Below, piece by piece: positions 23,791 through 36,287 of a DNA stretch of 64,000 nucleotides. The position numbers and the translations under genes are program-made. The stretch is from Zea mays (taxonomy: Eukaryota; Streptophyta; Magnoliopsida; Poales; Poaceae). Positions within the stretch are counted from its first letter, which is position 1. Every line of letters starts with the position of its first letter. Below the pieces are notes generated by a model. That model was not told where the DNA came from and searched no databases. It saw nothing but the letters and a program-made list of their open reading frames with translations. The stretch is taken from the NCBI RefSeq assembly GCF_902167145.1, contig NC_050097.1, positions 43,074,095 through 43,138,094 on the forward strand, given 5' to 3'.

Positions 23791-26138
23791 TCCTTGAGGA
23801 GGAAGGGATCAAGCACGAGTTCTCCGCTCCCTACACACCACAGCAAAATGGTGTGGTAGAGAGGAAGAACATGACGCTAATCGATATGGCGAGGACGATG
23901 CTTGGAGAATTCAAGACCCCCGAGTGTTTCTGGTCGGAAGCCGTGAACACGGCTTGCCACGCCATCAACAGGGTCTATCTTCATCGCCTCCTCAAGAAGA
24001 CTTCGTATGAGCTACTAACCGGTAACAAACCCAATGTATCTTACTTTCGTGTATTTGGGAGCAAGTGCTACATTCTAGTAAAGAAGGGTAGAAATTCTAA
24101 GTTTGCTCCCAAAGCTGTAGAAGGGTTTTTGTTAGGTTATGACTCAAATACAAAGGCGTATAGAGTCTTCAACAAAACATCGGGTTTGGTTGAAGTCTCT
24201 AGCGACGTTGTATTTGATGAGACTAATGGCTCCCCAAGAGAGCAAGTTGTTGATCTTGATGATGTAGATGAAGAAGACGTTCCAACGGCCGCTATGCGCA
24301 CCATGGCGATTGGTGATGTGCGACCACAGGAACAATTGGAGCAAGATCAACCTTCTTCCTCAACAATGGTGCATTCCCCAACTCAAAACGATGAACAGGT
24401 TCATCAAAAGGAGTGTGATCAAGGGGGAGCACAAGATGATCATGTGATGGAGGAAGAAGCACAACCAGCACCTCCAACCCAAGTTCGAGCGATGATTCAA
24501 AGGGACCATCACGTCGACCAAATTCTGGGTGATATTAGCAAGGGAGTAACTACTCGATCTCGATTAGTTAATTTTTGTGAGCATTACTCCTTTGTCTCTT
24601 CTATTGAGCCTTTCAGGGTAGAAGAGGCCTTGCTAGATCCGGACTGGGTGTTGGCCATGCAGGAGGAGCTCAACAACTTCAAGAGAAATGAAGTTTGGAC
24701 TCTGGTGCCTCGTCCCAAGCAAAATGTTGTGGGAACCAAGTGGGTGTTCCGCAACAAACAAGATGAGCATGGGGTGGTGACAAGGAACAAGGCTAGACTT
24801 GTGGCAAAAGGTTATGCCCAAGTCGCAGGTTTGGACTTTGAGGAGACTTTTGCTCATGTGGCTAGGCTAGAATCAATTCGTATCATGCTAGCATATGCCG
24901 CTCACCATTCCTTCAGGTTGTTCCAAATGGATGTGAAGAGCGCTTTCCTCAACGGGCCAATCAAGGAGGAGGTGTACGTAGAGCAACCCCCTGGCTTCGA
25001 GGATGAACGGTACCCCGACCACGTGTGTAAGCTCTCTAAGGCGCTCTATGGACTTAAGCAAGCCCCAAGAGCATGGTATGAATGCCTTAGAGACTTTCTA
25101 ATTGTTAATGCTTTCAAGGTTGGGAAAGCCGATCCAACTCTTTTTACTAAGACATGTGATGGTGATTTGTTTGTGTGCCAAATTTATGTCGATGACATAA
25201 TATTTGGTTCTACTAACCAAAAGTCTTGTGAAGAGTTTAGCAGGGTGATGACGCAGAAATTCGAGATGTCGATGATGGGCGAGTTGAACTACTTCCTTGG
25301 GTTCCAAGTGAAGCAACTAAAGGACGGCACCTTCATCTCCCAAACGAAGTACACGCAAGATCTGCTAAAGCGGTTTGGGATGAAGGACGCCAAGCCCGCA
25401 AAGACTCCGATGGGGACCGACGGACACACCGACCTCAACAAAGGAGGTAAGTCCGTTGATCAAAAAGCATACCGGTCAATGATAGGGTCTTTACTTTATT
25501 TATGTGCTAGTAGACCGGATATTATGCTTAGCGTATGCATGTGTGCTAGATTTCAATCCGATCCTAAGGAGTGTCACTTAGTGGCGGTGAAGCGAATTCT
25601 TAGATATTTGGTTGCTACGCCCTGCTTCGGGCTCTGGTATCCAAAGGGGTCTACCTTTGACTTGGTTGGATACTCAGATTCCAACTATGCTGGGTGTAAG
25701 GTCGATAGGAAGAGTACATCAGGGACATGCCAATTCTTAGGAAGGTCCCTGGTGTCGTGGAACTCTAAGAAACAAACCTCCGTTGCCCTATCCACCACTG
25801 AGGCCGAGTATGTTGCCGCAGGACAGTGTTGCGCGCAGCTACTTTGGATGAGGCAAACCCTCCGGGACTTTGGCTACAATCTGAGCAAAGTCCCACTCCT
25901 ATGTGACAATGAGAGTGCTATCCGCATGGCGGAAAATCCTGTTGAACACAGCCGCACAAAGCACATTGACATCCGGCATCACTTTTTGAGAGACCACCAG
26001 CAAAAGGAAGATATCGAAGTGTTTCATGTTAGCACCGAGAACCAGCTAGCCGATATCTTCACTAAGCCTCTAGATGAGAAGACCTTTTGCAGGTTGCGTA
26101 GTGAGCTAAATGTCTTAGATTCGCGGAACCTGGATTGA

Positions 26139-26906
26139 TTTATAGCATACATGTGGTTATGCCTTTAATCATATTCATTCTGCATTGTGTTGCTTATTAT
26201 GGTGCTCAAGTTGTACAAGCACTCCCCGGACCTCACAAGTCCTGGTGCCAGTAATGCACATATTTAGGGGGAGATGTGTTACAACTTGACCCTTTGAGAC
26301 TAACCGTTTGTTTGAGTTTGATTGTTTTAGTCTCAAAGAAGGTTTGAAAGGGAAAGGTGGACTTGGACCGTGAAAGACTTCCACTGCACTCCGATGAGAG
26401 GGTAACTTATTCCAAGTTCATCTTTCAACTCTTATTGCCTATTTGCTCTTAATTGAAGATTTTGGTGAGGCAATGGGGTTAAAGGGCTAAGATTGATCCC
26501 GTTTTGGTGCTTGATGCCAAAGGGGGAGAAAATAAAGGCCAAAGCAATAAATGGATCACCTACCACTTGAGAAACTTTGAAAACAGTAGGATAGAGCTTT
26601 TGGTTTGTCAAAACTCTTGCATTGTCTCTTTTGTCAAAAGTTGGCCTCTTGTGGGGAGAAGTGTTGATTATGGGAAAAGGGGGGAGTTTTTGGAATCTTG
26701 AATCAATTTTCTTTGGAAAACCTCTCTTTATGTCTCTACAAGTGGATTTGACTTAGAGATAGGATTTTTAGTTTGATTTGCAAAAACAAACCAAGTGGTG
26801 GCAAAGGATGATCCATATATGCCAAATTGAATCAAAATAAATCTGAGTTTCACTTGTTCTAGTTGCTTTATGTTGTGTTGGCATAAATCACCAAAAAGGG
26901 GGAGAT
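26139..26906 (+). other. element A 3' non-coding region and PPT
   Basis: Homologous to the B 3' region. AGGGGGAG tracts lie near 26267, 26520, 26677 and 26897; the last, with GAT, abuts the 3' LTR. No ORF of note. Confidence 0.75.
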
Positions 26907-28166
26907 TGAAAGGGAAATGTGCCCTTGGGCCATTTCTAAGTATTTTGGTGATTGAGTGCCAACACAAGTGCTTAAATGTGAATCTATGCCCATGGATGAA
27001 CAAAGTGCAAATCAAGAGTAAAGGTATGTTTCTAAGCCTTAGTACATTGGTTTTGTGTACTAATATACTTGTCTAAGTGTTAGAAACAGAAAGAAGAAGA
27101 AAAGAAAAGAGGTGAAAAAGGCTTGGCTGTGTACAGCCAAGACTTAGCTCTGTCTGGCACACCGGACTGTCCGGTGGTGCACCGGACAGTGTCCGGTGCG
27201 CCAGGCTGCCTCGAGCGAAGTGGCCGCTCTCGGGAATTCGCCGACGGCGTACGGCTAAAATTCACCGGACTGTCCGGTGTGCACCGGACTGTCCGGTGAG
27301 CCAACGGTCGGCCGGGCCAACGGTCGGCCGCGGAATCCGCGCGCGACACGTGGCCGAGCCAACGGTCGGAAGGGGGCACCGGACTGTCCGGTGTGCACCG
27401 GACATGTCCGGTGCGCCAACGGCTCCCGCATCTGCAACGGTCGGCTTCGCCATTTAAGGAAGGAAATCGGGCACCGGACAGTGTCCGGTGTGCACCGGAC
27501 TGTCCGGTGCGCCCGACGACAGAAGGCAAGGATGGCCTTCCAGATTTGTTCTCAACGGCTCCTAGCTGCCTTGGGGCTATAAAAGGGACTCCTAGGCGCA
27601 TGGAGGAGAATACCAAGCAACCTTAGAGCATTCTTGATCATCCACACTCAGTCTTTGCGCATTCGTTTGTCATTCTCAGTGATTCGAGCTCCGTTCTAGT
27701 GAGAACTTTGAGATAGTCATTTGAGCTCGATTCTTGGCCGTGTGTGTGCGCATTTTGCTGTGGATTTGTGTGTGTTGCTTCCCTTCCTTACTCCGTGATT
27801 CTTTGTGAACATCAAAAGTGTAAGGGCGAGAGGCTCCAAGTTGTGGAGATTCCTCGCGAACGGGATAAGAAAAGAAAAGCATAACACTGTGGTATTCAAG
27901 TTGATCATTGGATCACTTGAGAGGAGTTGAGTGCAACTCTCGTCCGTTGGGATGCCACAACGTGGAGTAGGCAAGTTTTGTACTTGGCCGAACCACGGGA
28001 TAAACCACTGTGTCTTCTCTGTGTTGAACTCTTTATGGTTATCGTATTGTGCAAGATCTTCTCTCTAGCCACTTGGCATTAACTGTGCTAACATTTAACC
28101 AAGTTTTGTGGCTTAAGTTTTTAAGTTTCACAGGATCACCTATTCACCCCCCTCTAGGTGCTTTCA
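26907..28166 (+). mobile_element. element A 3' LTR
   Basis: 1260 bp, uninterrupted, TGAAAG to CTTTCA, followed by ACAAC. It shows what the A 5' LTR looked like before B inserted: the TATA is followed directly by AGGGACTCC with no R-U5 duplication. Confidence 0.93.
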
Positions 28167-28171
28167 ACAAC

Positions 28172-28388
28172 ACCCTCAGACTCACACAAGCTCAAGTGCT
28201 CAGACACTCAATACAACACACAGTGGAGTAGGGTATTACGCTCCGGCGGCCTAAATCAATCTAAACTCTCATGTTCACTCGTGTTCTTCGACCATCTAGC
28301 AGACAGGCAAAACGCTTAGGCCTCTCCTCATCTTTGGATTTAGGGCGGGTGCGTTCCGCCACCCGGCCGGAGAATTTTCTCTCCGACA
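28172..28388 (+). mobile_element. element C 5' LTR, right part (R-U5)
   Basis: Continues C's LTR after A's target duplication and ends TCTCCGACA, the inverted match to the TGTCGG start at 7857. Confidence 0.85.
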
Positions 28389-28389
28389 T

Positions 28390-28407
28390 TTGGCGCGCCA
28401 GGTAGGG
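28390..28407 (+). other. primer binding site of element C
   Basis: TGGCGCGCCAGGTAGGGG directly follows the LTR and differs from the tRNA-Met site of the Sireviruses. This motif is common in grass Gypsy elements; I do not assign the tRNA. Confidence 0.65.
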
Positions 28408-28449
28408 GGTCTTGGCATTAGGTTTTTGCTTGTTTTCCTGCTCGGCACC

Positions 28450-30000
28450 ATGGTCCATAACATCGAGCACCATGACTTCATTCCCGAGGATTTCCCGATG
28501 GAGGAAGAGGCTGCGTCTTCCACGCCACGGGCCTCCAGCTGCCCTGCGCCGGGTGCTGCTGCTGTGCGCTCTACGCGGCAGCACACTCCTGCGCAGACAT
28601 CCAGAGCGTCGAGGGCTGCGCCTGGGGCCTTGTCTGTAGCCAGAGAGTTGCTACGCCACCCTCCTAGCTCCACGACCTCACTAGGGGCCATGAAGCAGTG
28701 GCGTGACGATGTCTATTGTCTGCTCGGCATGGCGCATTCTGGCTCAGCCAGGCCCAGGCCTCGGTCATCCCGGCGTCAACACGAGGCATCGGCGTCAGTG
28801 CGCTCACCCTCGGTGAAGGCCACACCGACTAAGGACCTACGGGCAGAGCTCAACCGCAAGCGTGCGGGAGAGGACGCTCCGGTCTCTCTGGAGAGGCCTG
28901 ATGACCTACGGGTAGAACTCAACCGTCGGCGTGCGGGCGAGGATGTCCGTGTCTCCCTAGAGAGGGCGCATGAGCACCGATAGAATATCGAGGGTCGCCC
29001 TTGACCTAGACTTCACCGCGGTCGCACCGCAAACTCCAACGGGCGCCCGAATTCAAGTGGGTATCCCATTGGCCGGCGTGGGCTGCGCCGCACTGGCGGA
29101 TCATCTCCGCGCGACGACTTGGCCATCCAAGTTCTGGACACACCTGCCAGAAAAGTATGACAGTACGTCAAACCCGTTGAAATTTCTACAGGTATACGTC
29201 ACCGCCATTACGGCAGCAGGTGGAGACACTGTTGTAATGGCAACATACTTCCATGTAGCCTTGTCTGGGCCGGCCCAGACCTGGCTCATGAACCTCACCC
29301 TAGGATCGATCTACTCCTGGGAAGAGCTCTGCGCTCGGTTCACAGCGAACTTCGCCAGCGCTTATCAACAGCATGGCATGGAGGCTCACCTCCATGCGGT
29401 GAGGCAGGAACCCGGGGAAACTCTCCGGGCTTTCATCTCCCGCTTCACTAAGGTACGAGAAACTATACCTCATATCTCCGATGCTTCCATCATCACTGCT
29501 TTCCGCCAGGGGGTACGTGATGAGAAAATGCTGGAGAAGTTGGCCACGCACAACGTGGAAACTATCACCACGCTCTTCGCTCTGGCCGACAAGTGTGCTA
29601 GAGCCACCGAGGGTCATGCATGACACTCGGCACCACAGACCGGGGTTGCCCAGACGGGTGGCTTGGGTGCCGTCGCCCAGGACAGCAAGAAGAAAAAGAA
29701 GAAGAACCGCGGCCACGAGAGGCCGCAAACTGCTGCTCCAGTCGTCGCGATTGTGGCTAGGGGCCGGAGCGAGCGCAACAAGCACCCACGGCCCCCGGGA
29801 GGCAACAGCGGCTCATGCATTATGCACGGTGCACCCCAACAGTCGCCACAGCGCCGCGGAGTGCCACGAGATCATCAAGCTTGCAAAGTGCATCAGCGAG
29901 CAGCGTGAGCAGACCTCCAAGGATGGCTCCCCACCTCGTCGCCGACCTGGCAAGGAGAGGGTTGACGACGATGACGTAGCCACCAGAGAGCGGGACCTCG
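28450..30000 (+). pseudogene. gag: element C Gag, broken
   Basis: ATG 28450 opens a frame that stops at TAG 28981-28983. The gag core resumes one frame over (28984-29623) with the Gypsy retrotrans-gag signature around WLMNLTLGSIYSWEELCARF, ending at a TGA (29621-29623) in a context suggesting TGG. After further shifts, a lysine-rich run (about 29690) and a Cys/His motif CTVHPNSRHSAAEC (29823-29864) mark the nucleocapsid. Two 69-bp in-frame repeats lie at 28834-28971. At least two frameshifts and two stops make it non-functional. Confidence 0.8.
28834..28971 (+). repeat. 69-bp in-frame tandem repeat in element C gag
   Basis: Copies at 28834-28902 and 28903-28971 each encode a 23-residue charged unit with the pattern DLR-ELN-RAGED-VSLER. 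Confidence 0.85.
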
Positions 30001-30229
30001 GGTATCAGTCACCCGAGGGGGTCCTTAAGGACGTCTTCACTGGGGACTCCGACTCCGGTGGTGAGAGCGACCGCTGCAAGAAGTTGTACGTCATGTGCGG
30101 TGGGAGCTGGGAGCTCACCTCCCGCAGGAACGTCAAATCCCTGCGCCGCGAGGTCCTGTCGGTGACCCCAGGGGTCCCGAAGGCTGCTCCGCACCAGCGG
30201 TGGAGGAGCACCACCATCTCCTTCGGGGC

Positions 30230-32577
30230 ATCCGACTACCCCGACAACATGGTAGGGGCCGGTATACTACCGCTCATCACCGCCCCTGTCATCGCCAACA
30301 TGCGGCTGCACCATGTGCTGATCGACGGTGGGGCATGCCTCAACGTCATCAGCCATGCTGCATTCAAGCAGCTGCAGATCCCGGGGTCCTGACTGGGACC
30401 CTCTCGTCCATTCTCTAGAGTGGGCCCACAACCGGTGTATCCCTAAGGAGCATCGTCCTCTCGGTAAGATTCAGGACCGAGGAAAACTTCCGCACCGAGA
30501 ACGTCCAATTTGACGTCGCGGAGGTTAACCTCCCCTTCAATGCCATCATTGGCGGGCCGACCCTGTACCGGTTCATAGCCATTGCCCATTACGGGTATTT
30601 GGTCCTCAAGATGCCGTCCCCGGCTGGGGTCCTTACCGTGCGGGGGGACCGCGCCACTGCAGTGACGGCTGTCAAGAAGCTGCACGCCCTAGCGGCAGAG
30701 ACTGCTCACCCGGACGGCGAGGGGAGGGACCCCTCGACCTCCGGTACCAAGGCGCCTGCCAAGGTACTAAAGGTGCAGCCGTCCGGAGCAAACGACGGAG
30801 CCGTGAAGACCATCCAGGTTGGCACGGACTCCTCCCAGACCACCCGCATCGCGAGCAATCTAGAGGAGAAATAGGAACTCGCGCTCGTTGCCTTCCTCCA
30901 GGCAAATGTCAACGTTTTCGCATGGGAACTGTCATAGATGCTTGGGATCTCCAGGGAGGTGATTGAGCACCATCTGAAGATCCACCCCGACGCCAAGCCG
31001 ATGAGTCAAAAGCCTCGGAGACAGTCCATTGAGCGGCATGACTTCATTCGCTAGGAGGTACGAAAGCTGCTTGACGCCGTCTTCATCGAAGAGGTTCATC
31101 ACCCAGTTTGGCAGGCCAACCTAGTCAGCGTTCCAAAGGCGAACGGGAAGCTTCGGATGTGCATCGACTACACCAGCCTGAATAAGGCTTGTCCCAAGGA
31201 CCCGTATCCACTTCCACGCATAGATCAGATCGTGGACTCTACTTTCGGGTGCGACCTCTTGTCCTTTCTAGATGCCTACTCTGGTTTCCATCAGATCTGG
31301 ATGGCTCGGGAAGATAGGAAGCATACCGCTTTTGTAACAGTGGATGTGCTCTACTGCTATGTTGTAATGCCCTACGGTCTGAAGAACGCCTTGCCAACAT
31401 TTGTACGGGCGATGAGTAAGACCTTCGGGGACCTGATTAGGGACAGAGTAGAGATATATGTCCATGACATCGTGGTCAAGACTAGGAGAGGGTCGACCCT
31501 AGTGTAAGCCTTAACCCTAGTCTTTGACAAGCTGCGGGCGGCGCGCACGAAGCTGAACCCGGACAAGTGTGTCTTTGGCGTCTCCGCTGGGAAGTTGCTG
31601 GGATTCCTGGTTTCATACCGGGGCATTGAAGCAAACCCAAAGAAGATCAAGGCAATCGAGGCGATGAGGCCTCCGACCCATATCAAGGACGTCCAGAAGC
31701 TTACGGGGTCATTAGCCGCCCTTAGCCGCTTCATCTCACGGCTGGCTGAGAGGGTGCTACCCTTCTTCAAGCTCCTGCGGAAGTCCGATCCATTCTCTTG
31801 GACAGAAGAGGTAGAACAAGCCTTTCAAGAGTTGAAGCAGCACCTGGTGTCCCTACCAGTACTCGTAGCTCCAGAACCTGGGGAGCCGTTGTATTTATAC
31901 ATCACGGCCACAGAAGTGGTGAGCATGGTGCTAGTCGCCAAAAGGACAGCACAAGGAGACCAAGAACCTGAGGGCTCGGGACTAGCTATAGGGGTCCGGA
32001 CCATTCATAGGTCAGTCTACTACATCAGCGAGGTCCTCCATGAGGCAAAGACCAGGTACCTTGAGACACACAAGCTTCTCTATGCTGTACTTGTTGCGTC
32101 CAGGAAGCTGCGCCACTATTTCTAGGCACACAGGGTTGTGGTGGTGACCTCTTTTCCATTAAGGGCCATCCTCCACAACTCTAACGCCACAGGCAACATC
32201 GCCAAGTGGGCCGTGGAGCTCAACGAATTCTAGCTGGACTTCCAGCCTCACCACACCGTCAAGAGCCAGGTCCTGGCTGACTTCATCGTGGAGTGGACAC
32301 CTCCCCCAAGCGCTCCTGGGGGTCCGAATCCCGATTCAGACCCCACACCTGCAAAGCCCAGGGGTCCGGTCTTCACCGAGCCCCACTGGACGCTCTTCTT
32401 CAACGGATCCACCCGTCAACAAGTTGGCAGGTCTGGGTGGTCCTCATTGACCCAAAAGGAGATCAAGTGAAGTACATGGTGCACCTCGAGTTCAAGGCCA
32501 CTAACAACATGGCAGAGTACGAGGCACTTATCTTCAGCTTGTCTGTGGCTCTATCCCTAGGGATCCGTGAAAGGGAA
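30230..32577 (+). pseudogene. pol: element C Pol part 1 (protease, RT, RNase H, start of second RNase H), broken
   Basis: Protease has LIDGGACLNVIS (Asp at 30324-30326). RT spans about 31080-31560 with MCIDYTSLNKACPKDPYPLP, but YVDD has become YVHD (CAT at 31463-31465), which would abolish catalysis. RNase H follows to about 32290. A second RNase H begins WTLFFNGSTRQQ near 32386 and is cut by element D after TSD ATCCG (32573-32577). Stops: TGA 30388-30390, TAG at 30872, 30935, 31052, 32123, 32231 and TAA at 31505. Single-base shifts occur near 30448 and 32430. The second, plant-type RNase H marks the Tat lineage. Confidence 0.82.
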
Positions 32578-33874
32578 ATGTGCCCTTGGGCCATTTCTAT
32601 AAGATTTTGGTGATTAAGTGCTCAACACAAAAGCCTTGAGTGATATTTGTGCCAAAGACTCAAGAAGTGCAAATCAAGATTAAAGGTATGTTTCTAAGAC
32701 TAATACATTGTTTTGAAGACTAATGTATTGTGTCTAAGTGCTAGAAACAGGAGAAATTGCCTTGAAGATAAGTTGGCTGTGTTCAGCCAAAGGTTGCTCG
32801 GTCTGGGTGCACCAGACAGTGTCCGGTGCGCCAGGACCAGTCCCGGTGAACAGCCTGCTCTCGGGTCTCGACGGCGGCGTACGACTATAAATCACCGGAC
32901 CGTCTGGTGGTGCACCGGACTGTCCAGTGAGTCGTCTGCGGCGAAGTCGCCGCTCTCGGGAAACCAGTCAACTGTGTCCGGCTAAAAATCACCGGACTGT
33001 CCGGTGGTGCATCGGACTGTCCGGTGAGCCAACGGTCGGGCGCGCCAACGGTCGGCCGTGCAATCCGCGCATGACGCGTGGCCGAGCCAACAGTCGGATG
33101 GTGCGCCAACGGCTCCAAATCTTCAACGGTCGGTTGCGCCAAATTAGGAAAGCAATCTGCACCGGACTGTGTACAGTGCCTGTCCGGTGGTGCACCGGAC
33201 TGTCCGGTGCGCCACCCGACAGAAGGCAAGATTTGCCTTCCTGGATTGCTTCCAACGACTCCTAGCTGCCTTGGATCTATAAAAGGGACCCCTAGGCGCA
33301 TGGAGGAGTACACCAAGCATTCTTTGATCAATTCTAAGCACCAAGACTCCATTTCCGCGCATTTGATTCTTTGTGATAGCAACTAGAGCTCCATTTGAGT
33401 AGAGAACTCTTCGAGTTGTGTTGTGAGCTCAAAGTTGTGACTTCTGTGTGTGTTTGTGCTCTGATTTTGTGTCTCGTGTGCGTTGCTCTCCCTCCCTTAC
33501 TTCTGTGTTTCTTTGTGATCATCATTTGTAAGGGCGAGAGAGTCCAAGTTGTGGAGATTCCTCGCAAACGGGAGATAGTAAACGAAAGCAAAACACCGTG
33601 GTATTCAAGTGGGTCTTTGGACCGCTTGAAAGGGGTTGAGTGCAACCCTCGTCCGTTGGGACGCCACAACATGGAGTAGGCAAGTGTTGGACTTGGCCGA
33701 ACCACGGGATAAACCACTGTGCCTCTCTGTGTTGATTTCCTTGTGGTTATCGTGTTTAGCAAGAACTCCTCTCTAGCCACTTGGCTTTATTGCTCTAACG
33801 CTTAATCAAGTTTGTGGCTTTAAGTTTCAAGTTTTACAGGATCACCTATTCACCCCTCCCTCTAGGTGCTCTCA
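32578..33874 (+). mobile_element. element D 5' LTR
   Basis: 1297 bp with palindromes at about 32810-33210 and TATAAAA at 33278-33284. It retains a block around GCATGACGCGTGGCC (about 33067) that is missing from the 3' LTR, and lacks a palindrome-bearing block that the 3' LTR has. Confidence 0.9.
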
Positions 33875-33876
33875 AT

Positions 33877-33888
33877 TGGTATCAGAGC
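33877..33888 (+). other. primer binding site of element D
   Basis: TGGTATCAGAGC, two bases after the LTR end, complementary to initiator tRNA-Met. Confidence 0.85.
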
Positions 33889-33924
33889 CGTTCTCTTCAC
33901 GCAAGGAACTAATCGCCCGAAGAG

Positions 33925-36281
33925 ATGGATCCTAAGGGAAAGGGGATGGTGGTCAACGATAAGGAGAAGGAGTCTACCTTCAATGAGCCAAGAGACGATA
34001 AGCCCGCCGACTCTGGCTCGAGTCACAAAAAGAAAGATGGGAAGAAGAAGAGGCGCATCAAGAAGATAGTCTACTACGACAGCGACGAGTCTTCTTCTTC
34101 CCAAAAGGACAACGACGACTACGAGAAAAAGAAAACGGTCAACTCAAACTTTTCTTTTGATTACTCTCGTATTCCGCATAATTCAATTGCACATTTGCTT
34201 TCCATTCCTCTTGGTAAACCTCCACACTTTGAGGGAGAGGACTACGGATTTTGGAGTCACAAAATGCGTAGTCACTTGTTCTCTCTTCATCCAAGTATAT
34301 GGGAGATAGTAGAGAATGGAATGCATTTTGATAGTTCGGATAATCACATGTTTATCAATGAATAAATTCACAAAAATGCACAAGCTACCACTGTTCTTTT
34401 AGCATCCTTGTGCAGGGAAGAGTACCATAAGGTGAGCGGCTTGGATAACGCCAAGCAGATTTGGGACACCCTCAGGATCTCGCATGAGGAAAATGACGTC
34501 ACCATGCTCACCAAGATGGAGTTGGTGGAGGGTGAACTAGGAAGGTTCGCAATGATTAGGGGGGAGGAGCCAACCCAAACATATAACAGGCTCAAGACCC
34601 TGGTCAACAAAATAAGGAGCTATGGAAGCACGAGATGGACGGACCACGACGTCGTCTGGCTTATGCTAAGGTCCTTCACTATCCTTGATCCTCATCTTGT
34701 TAACTCTATTCGTGAAAATCCTAGGTATACCAAGATGACGCCCGAGGAAATACTTGGGAAGTTTGTGAGCGGGCGAATGACGATCAAGGAGGCGAGATAT
34801 GTTGATGAGGCGCTAAATGGCCCAATCCACGAGCCTCAAACTGTTGCTCTCAAAGCAACAAGTAGCAGGGAGGCGCTACCTAGCAAGGTGGCGCAAGTTG
34901 AGGCGGTCGGGATTAACGAGGAAGAAATTGTCCTCATCATCAAGCGCTTTAAGACAGCGCTTAAAGGAAGAAAGGAGCACCCAAACAAGAGCAAGACAAA
35001 GGGAAAGCACTCCTGCTTCAAGTGTGGTAAGTATGGTCATTTTATAGCGAATTGTCCCGACAATACTAATGACCAGGAGCAAGAGAAAGGCGGGAAGAAG
35101 GAAAAGAAGAAGGCCTACAAGAAGGCAAAGGGCGAGACACATCTCGGCAAAGAGTGGGACTCAGATTGTTCGTCGTCCGACTCCGACGACGAGGGACTCG
35201 CCGCCTCGGCCTTCAACAAATCGTCGCTCTTCCCCAACGAGCACCACACTTGCCTAATGGCAAAGGAAAAGAAGGTAATCACTAGAGAAACTCCTAAGTA
35301 CTCTACTTCTAGTGATGAGGACTCTAGTGATGATGATGAAATTGATTACACTAGCTTGTTCAAAGGATTAGATAGAGCTAAGATAGAAAAGATTAATGAG
35401 CTGATTGATGCATTGAATGAAAAAGATAGACTACTAGAGAGGCAAGAGGACATCTTGTATGAGGAACATGATAAATTTATTAATGTTCAAAAGTCTCTTG
35501 CCTTAGAGATTAAAAGGAATGAATTACTATCCTCTGAATTGTCTATTAGCAATGAATCTATTTCTAGCTTGAAGATTTTGAATGATGACTTAAATGCTAA
35601 GCTAGAAATTGCAAATAAATCTAGTTCTTGTATTGAGCATGTAGTAATTTGCAATAGGTGTAAGGATTTTAATATTGATGCTTGCAATGAACATTTAATT
35701 TCCATTTCTAAATTAAATGATGAAGTGCTAGTCTTAAAGCCCAACTTAAGACTAGCAAAAATTATTTTGATAAACTAAAATTTGCAAGGGACACTAGTGG
35801 TAGACACCCCTCTATTAAGGATGGGCTTGGCTTTCGAAGGGAAGCTAAGAACTTAACAAGTCATAAGGCTCCCATCTCCGCCAAGGAGAAAGGGAAGGCC
35901 CCTATGGCTAATAGTGTTCATAAAAATCATGCTTTCTTGTATCATGATAGGAAATATTCTAGGAATGCTCATCCTAATAGGTGTTTTAATGCTTATGATT
36001 CACATGCCATGTTTGGTTCAAGTTCTTCCTTTGTGCATGGTAGAAATATGTCTAGGAACCATGTTGTTCAGCATGTACCTAAGAAAATGCAAAACAAATC
36101 TGCTACTGTTTTTCATACCTGCAACATTGATTTTGTACTTTCATATAAAAATAAGAAAGTGGTTGCTAGGAAATTGGGGGCAAAATGCAAGGGAGATAAA
36201 ACTTGCATTTGGGTCCCTAAGGCTATTGTTACTAACCTTGTAGGACCCAACAAGAGTTGGGTACCTAAAACCCAAGCCTAA
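33925..36281 (+). pseudogene. gag: element D Gag, broken
   Basis: ATG 33925. TAA at 34363-34365 stands where A and B have CAG. The frame then runs 34366-35778 including the CCHC knuckle (CFKCGKYGHFIANC, about 35012). A frameshift near 35725-35780 moves the rest (to 36281) into another frame. The C-terminus still ends SWVPKTQA. Compared with B, the coiled-coil and C-terminal regions are the most diverged. Confidence 0.88.
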
Positions 36282-36287
36282 TTTGCC

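Larger units (their letters stand above)
22168..26138 (+). pseudogene. pol: element A Pol, nonsense codon and hAT insertion
   Basis: Same order as B Pol: protease, integrase, RT, RNase H. A TGA at 22192-22194 replaces the serine codon of other copies just before the protease DSG. A 759-bp hAT element splits integrase between the second catalytic Asp and the Glu. Ignoring the hAT element and one copy of its 8-bp duplication, the frame continues correctly to TGA 26136-26138. RT keeps YVDD. The residue after the first catalytic Asp region is Glu (DLFEPV) where B, E and F have Gly (DLFGPV). The long open frame entering from the hAT side at 23736 is an artefact of the insertion. Confidence 0.9.
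8935..28166 (+). mobile_element. element A: Sirevirus-type Copia retrotransposon, inserted in C's 5' LTR
   Basis: LTR ends TGAAAG and CTTTCA; TSD ACAAC at 8930-8934 and 28167-28171. The element comprises 5' LTR (8935-9616 plus 19141-19720), PBS, gag, pol and 3' LTR (26907-28166). It holds element B, an R-U5 duplication and a hAT element. The CACCGGAC palindromes, CCHC gag with coiled coil, and multiple AGGGGGAG tracts are Sirevirus traits. By eye the LTRs differ at roughly 15 sites in 1.26 kb, so insertion was recent, within about a million years on usual grass rates. Confidence 0.92.

Noticed and set aside
23324..23812. Antisense frame of 162 codons across the GC-rich half of the hAT element
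   Set aside because: Pro/Arg/Ser-rich low-complexity translation expected from GC content; it also crosses the element boundary.
23736..26138. One continuous 800-codon frame starting inside the hAT element
   Set aside because: The first residues come from hAT sequence that happens to be in frame with A's pol; the true gene is split.
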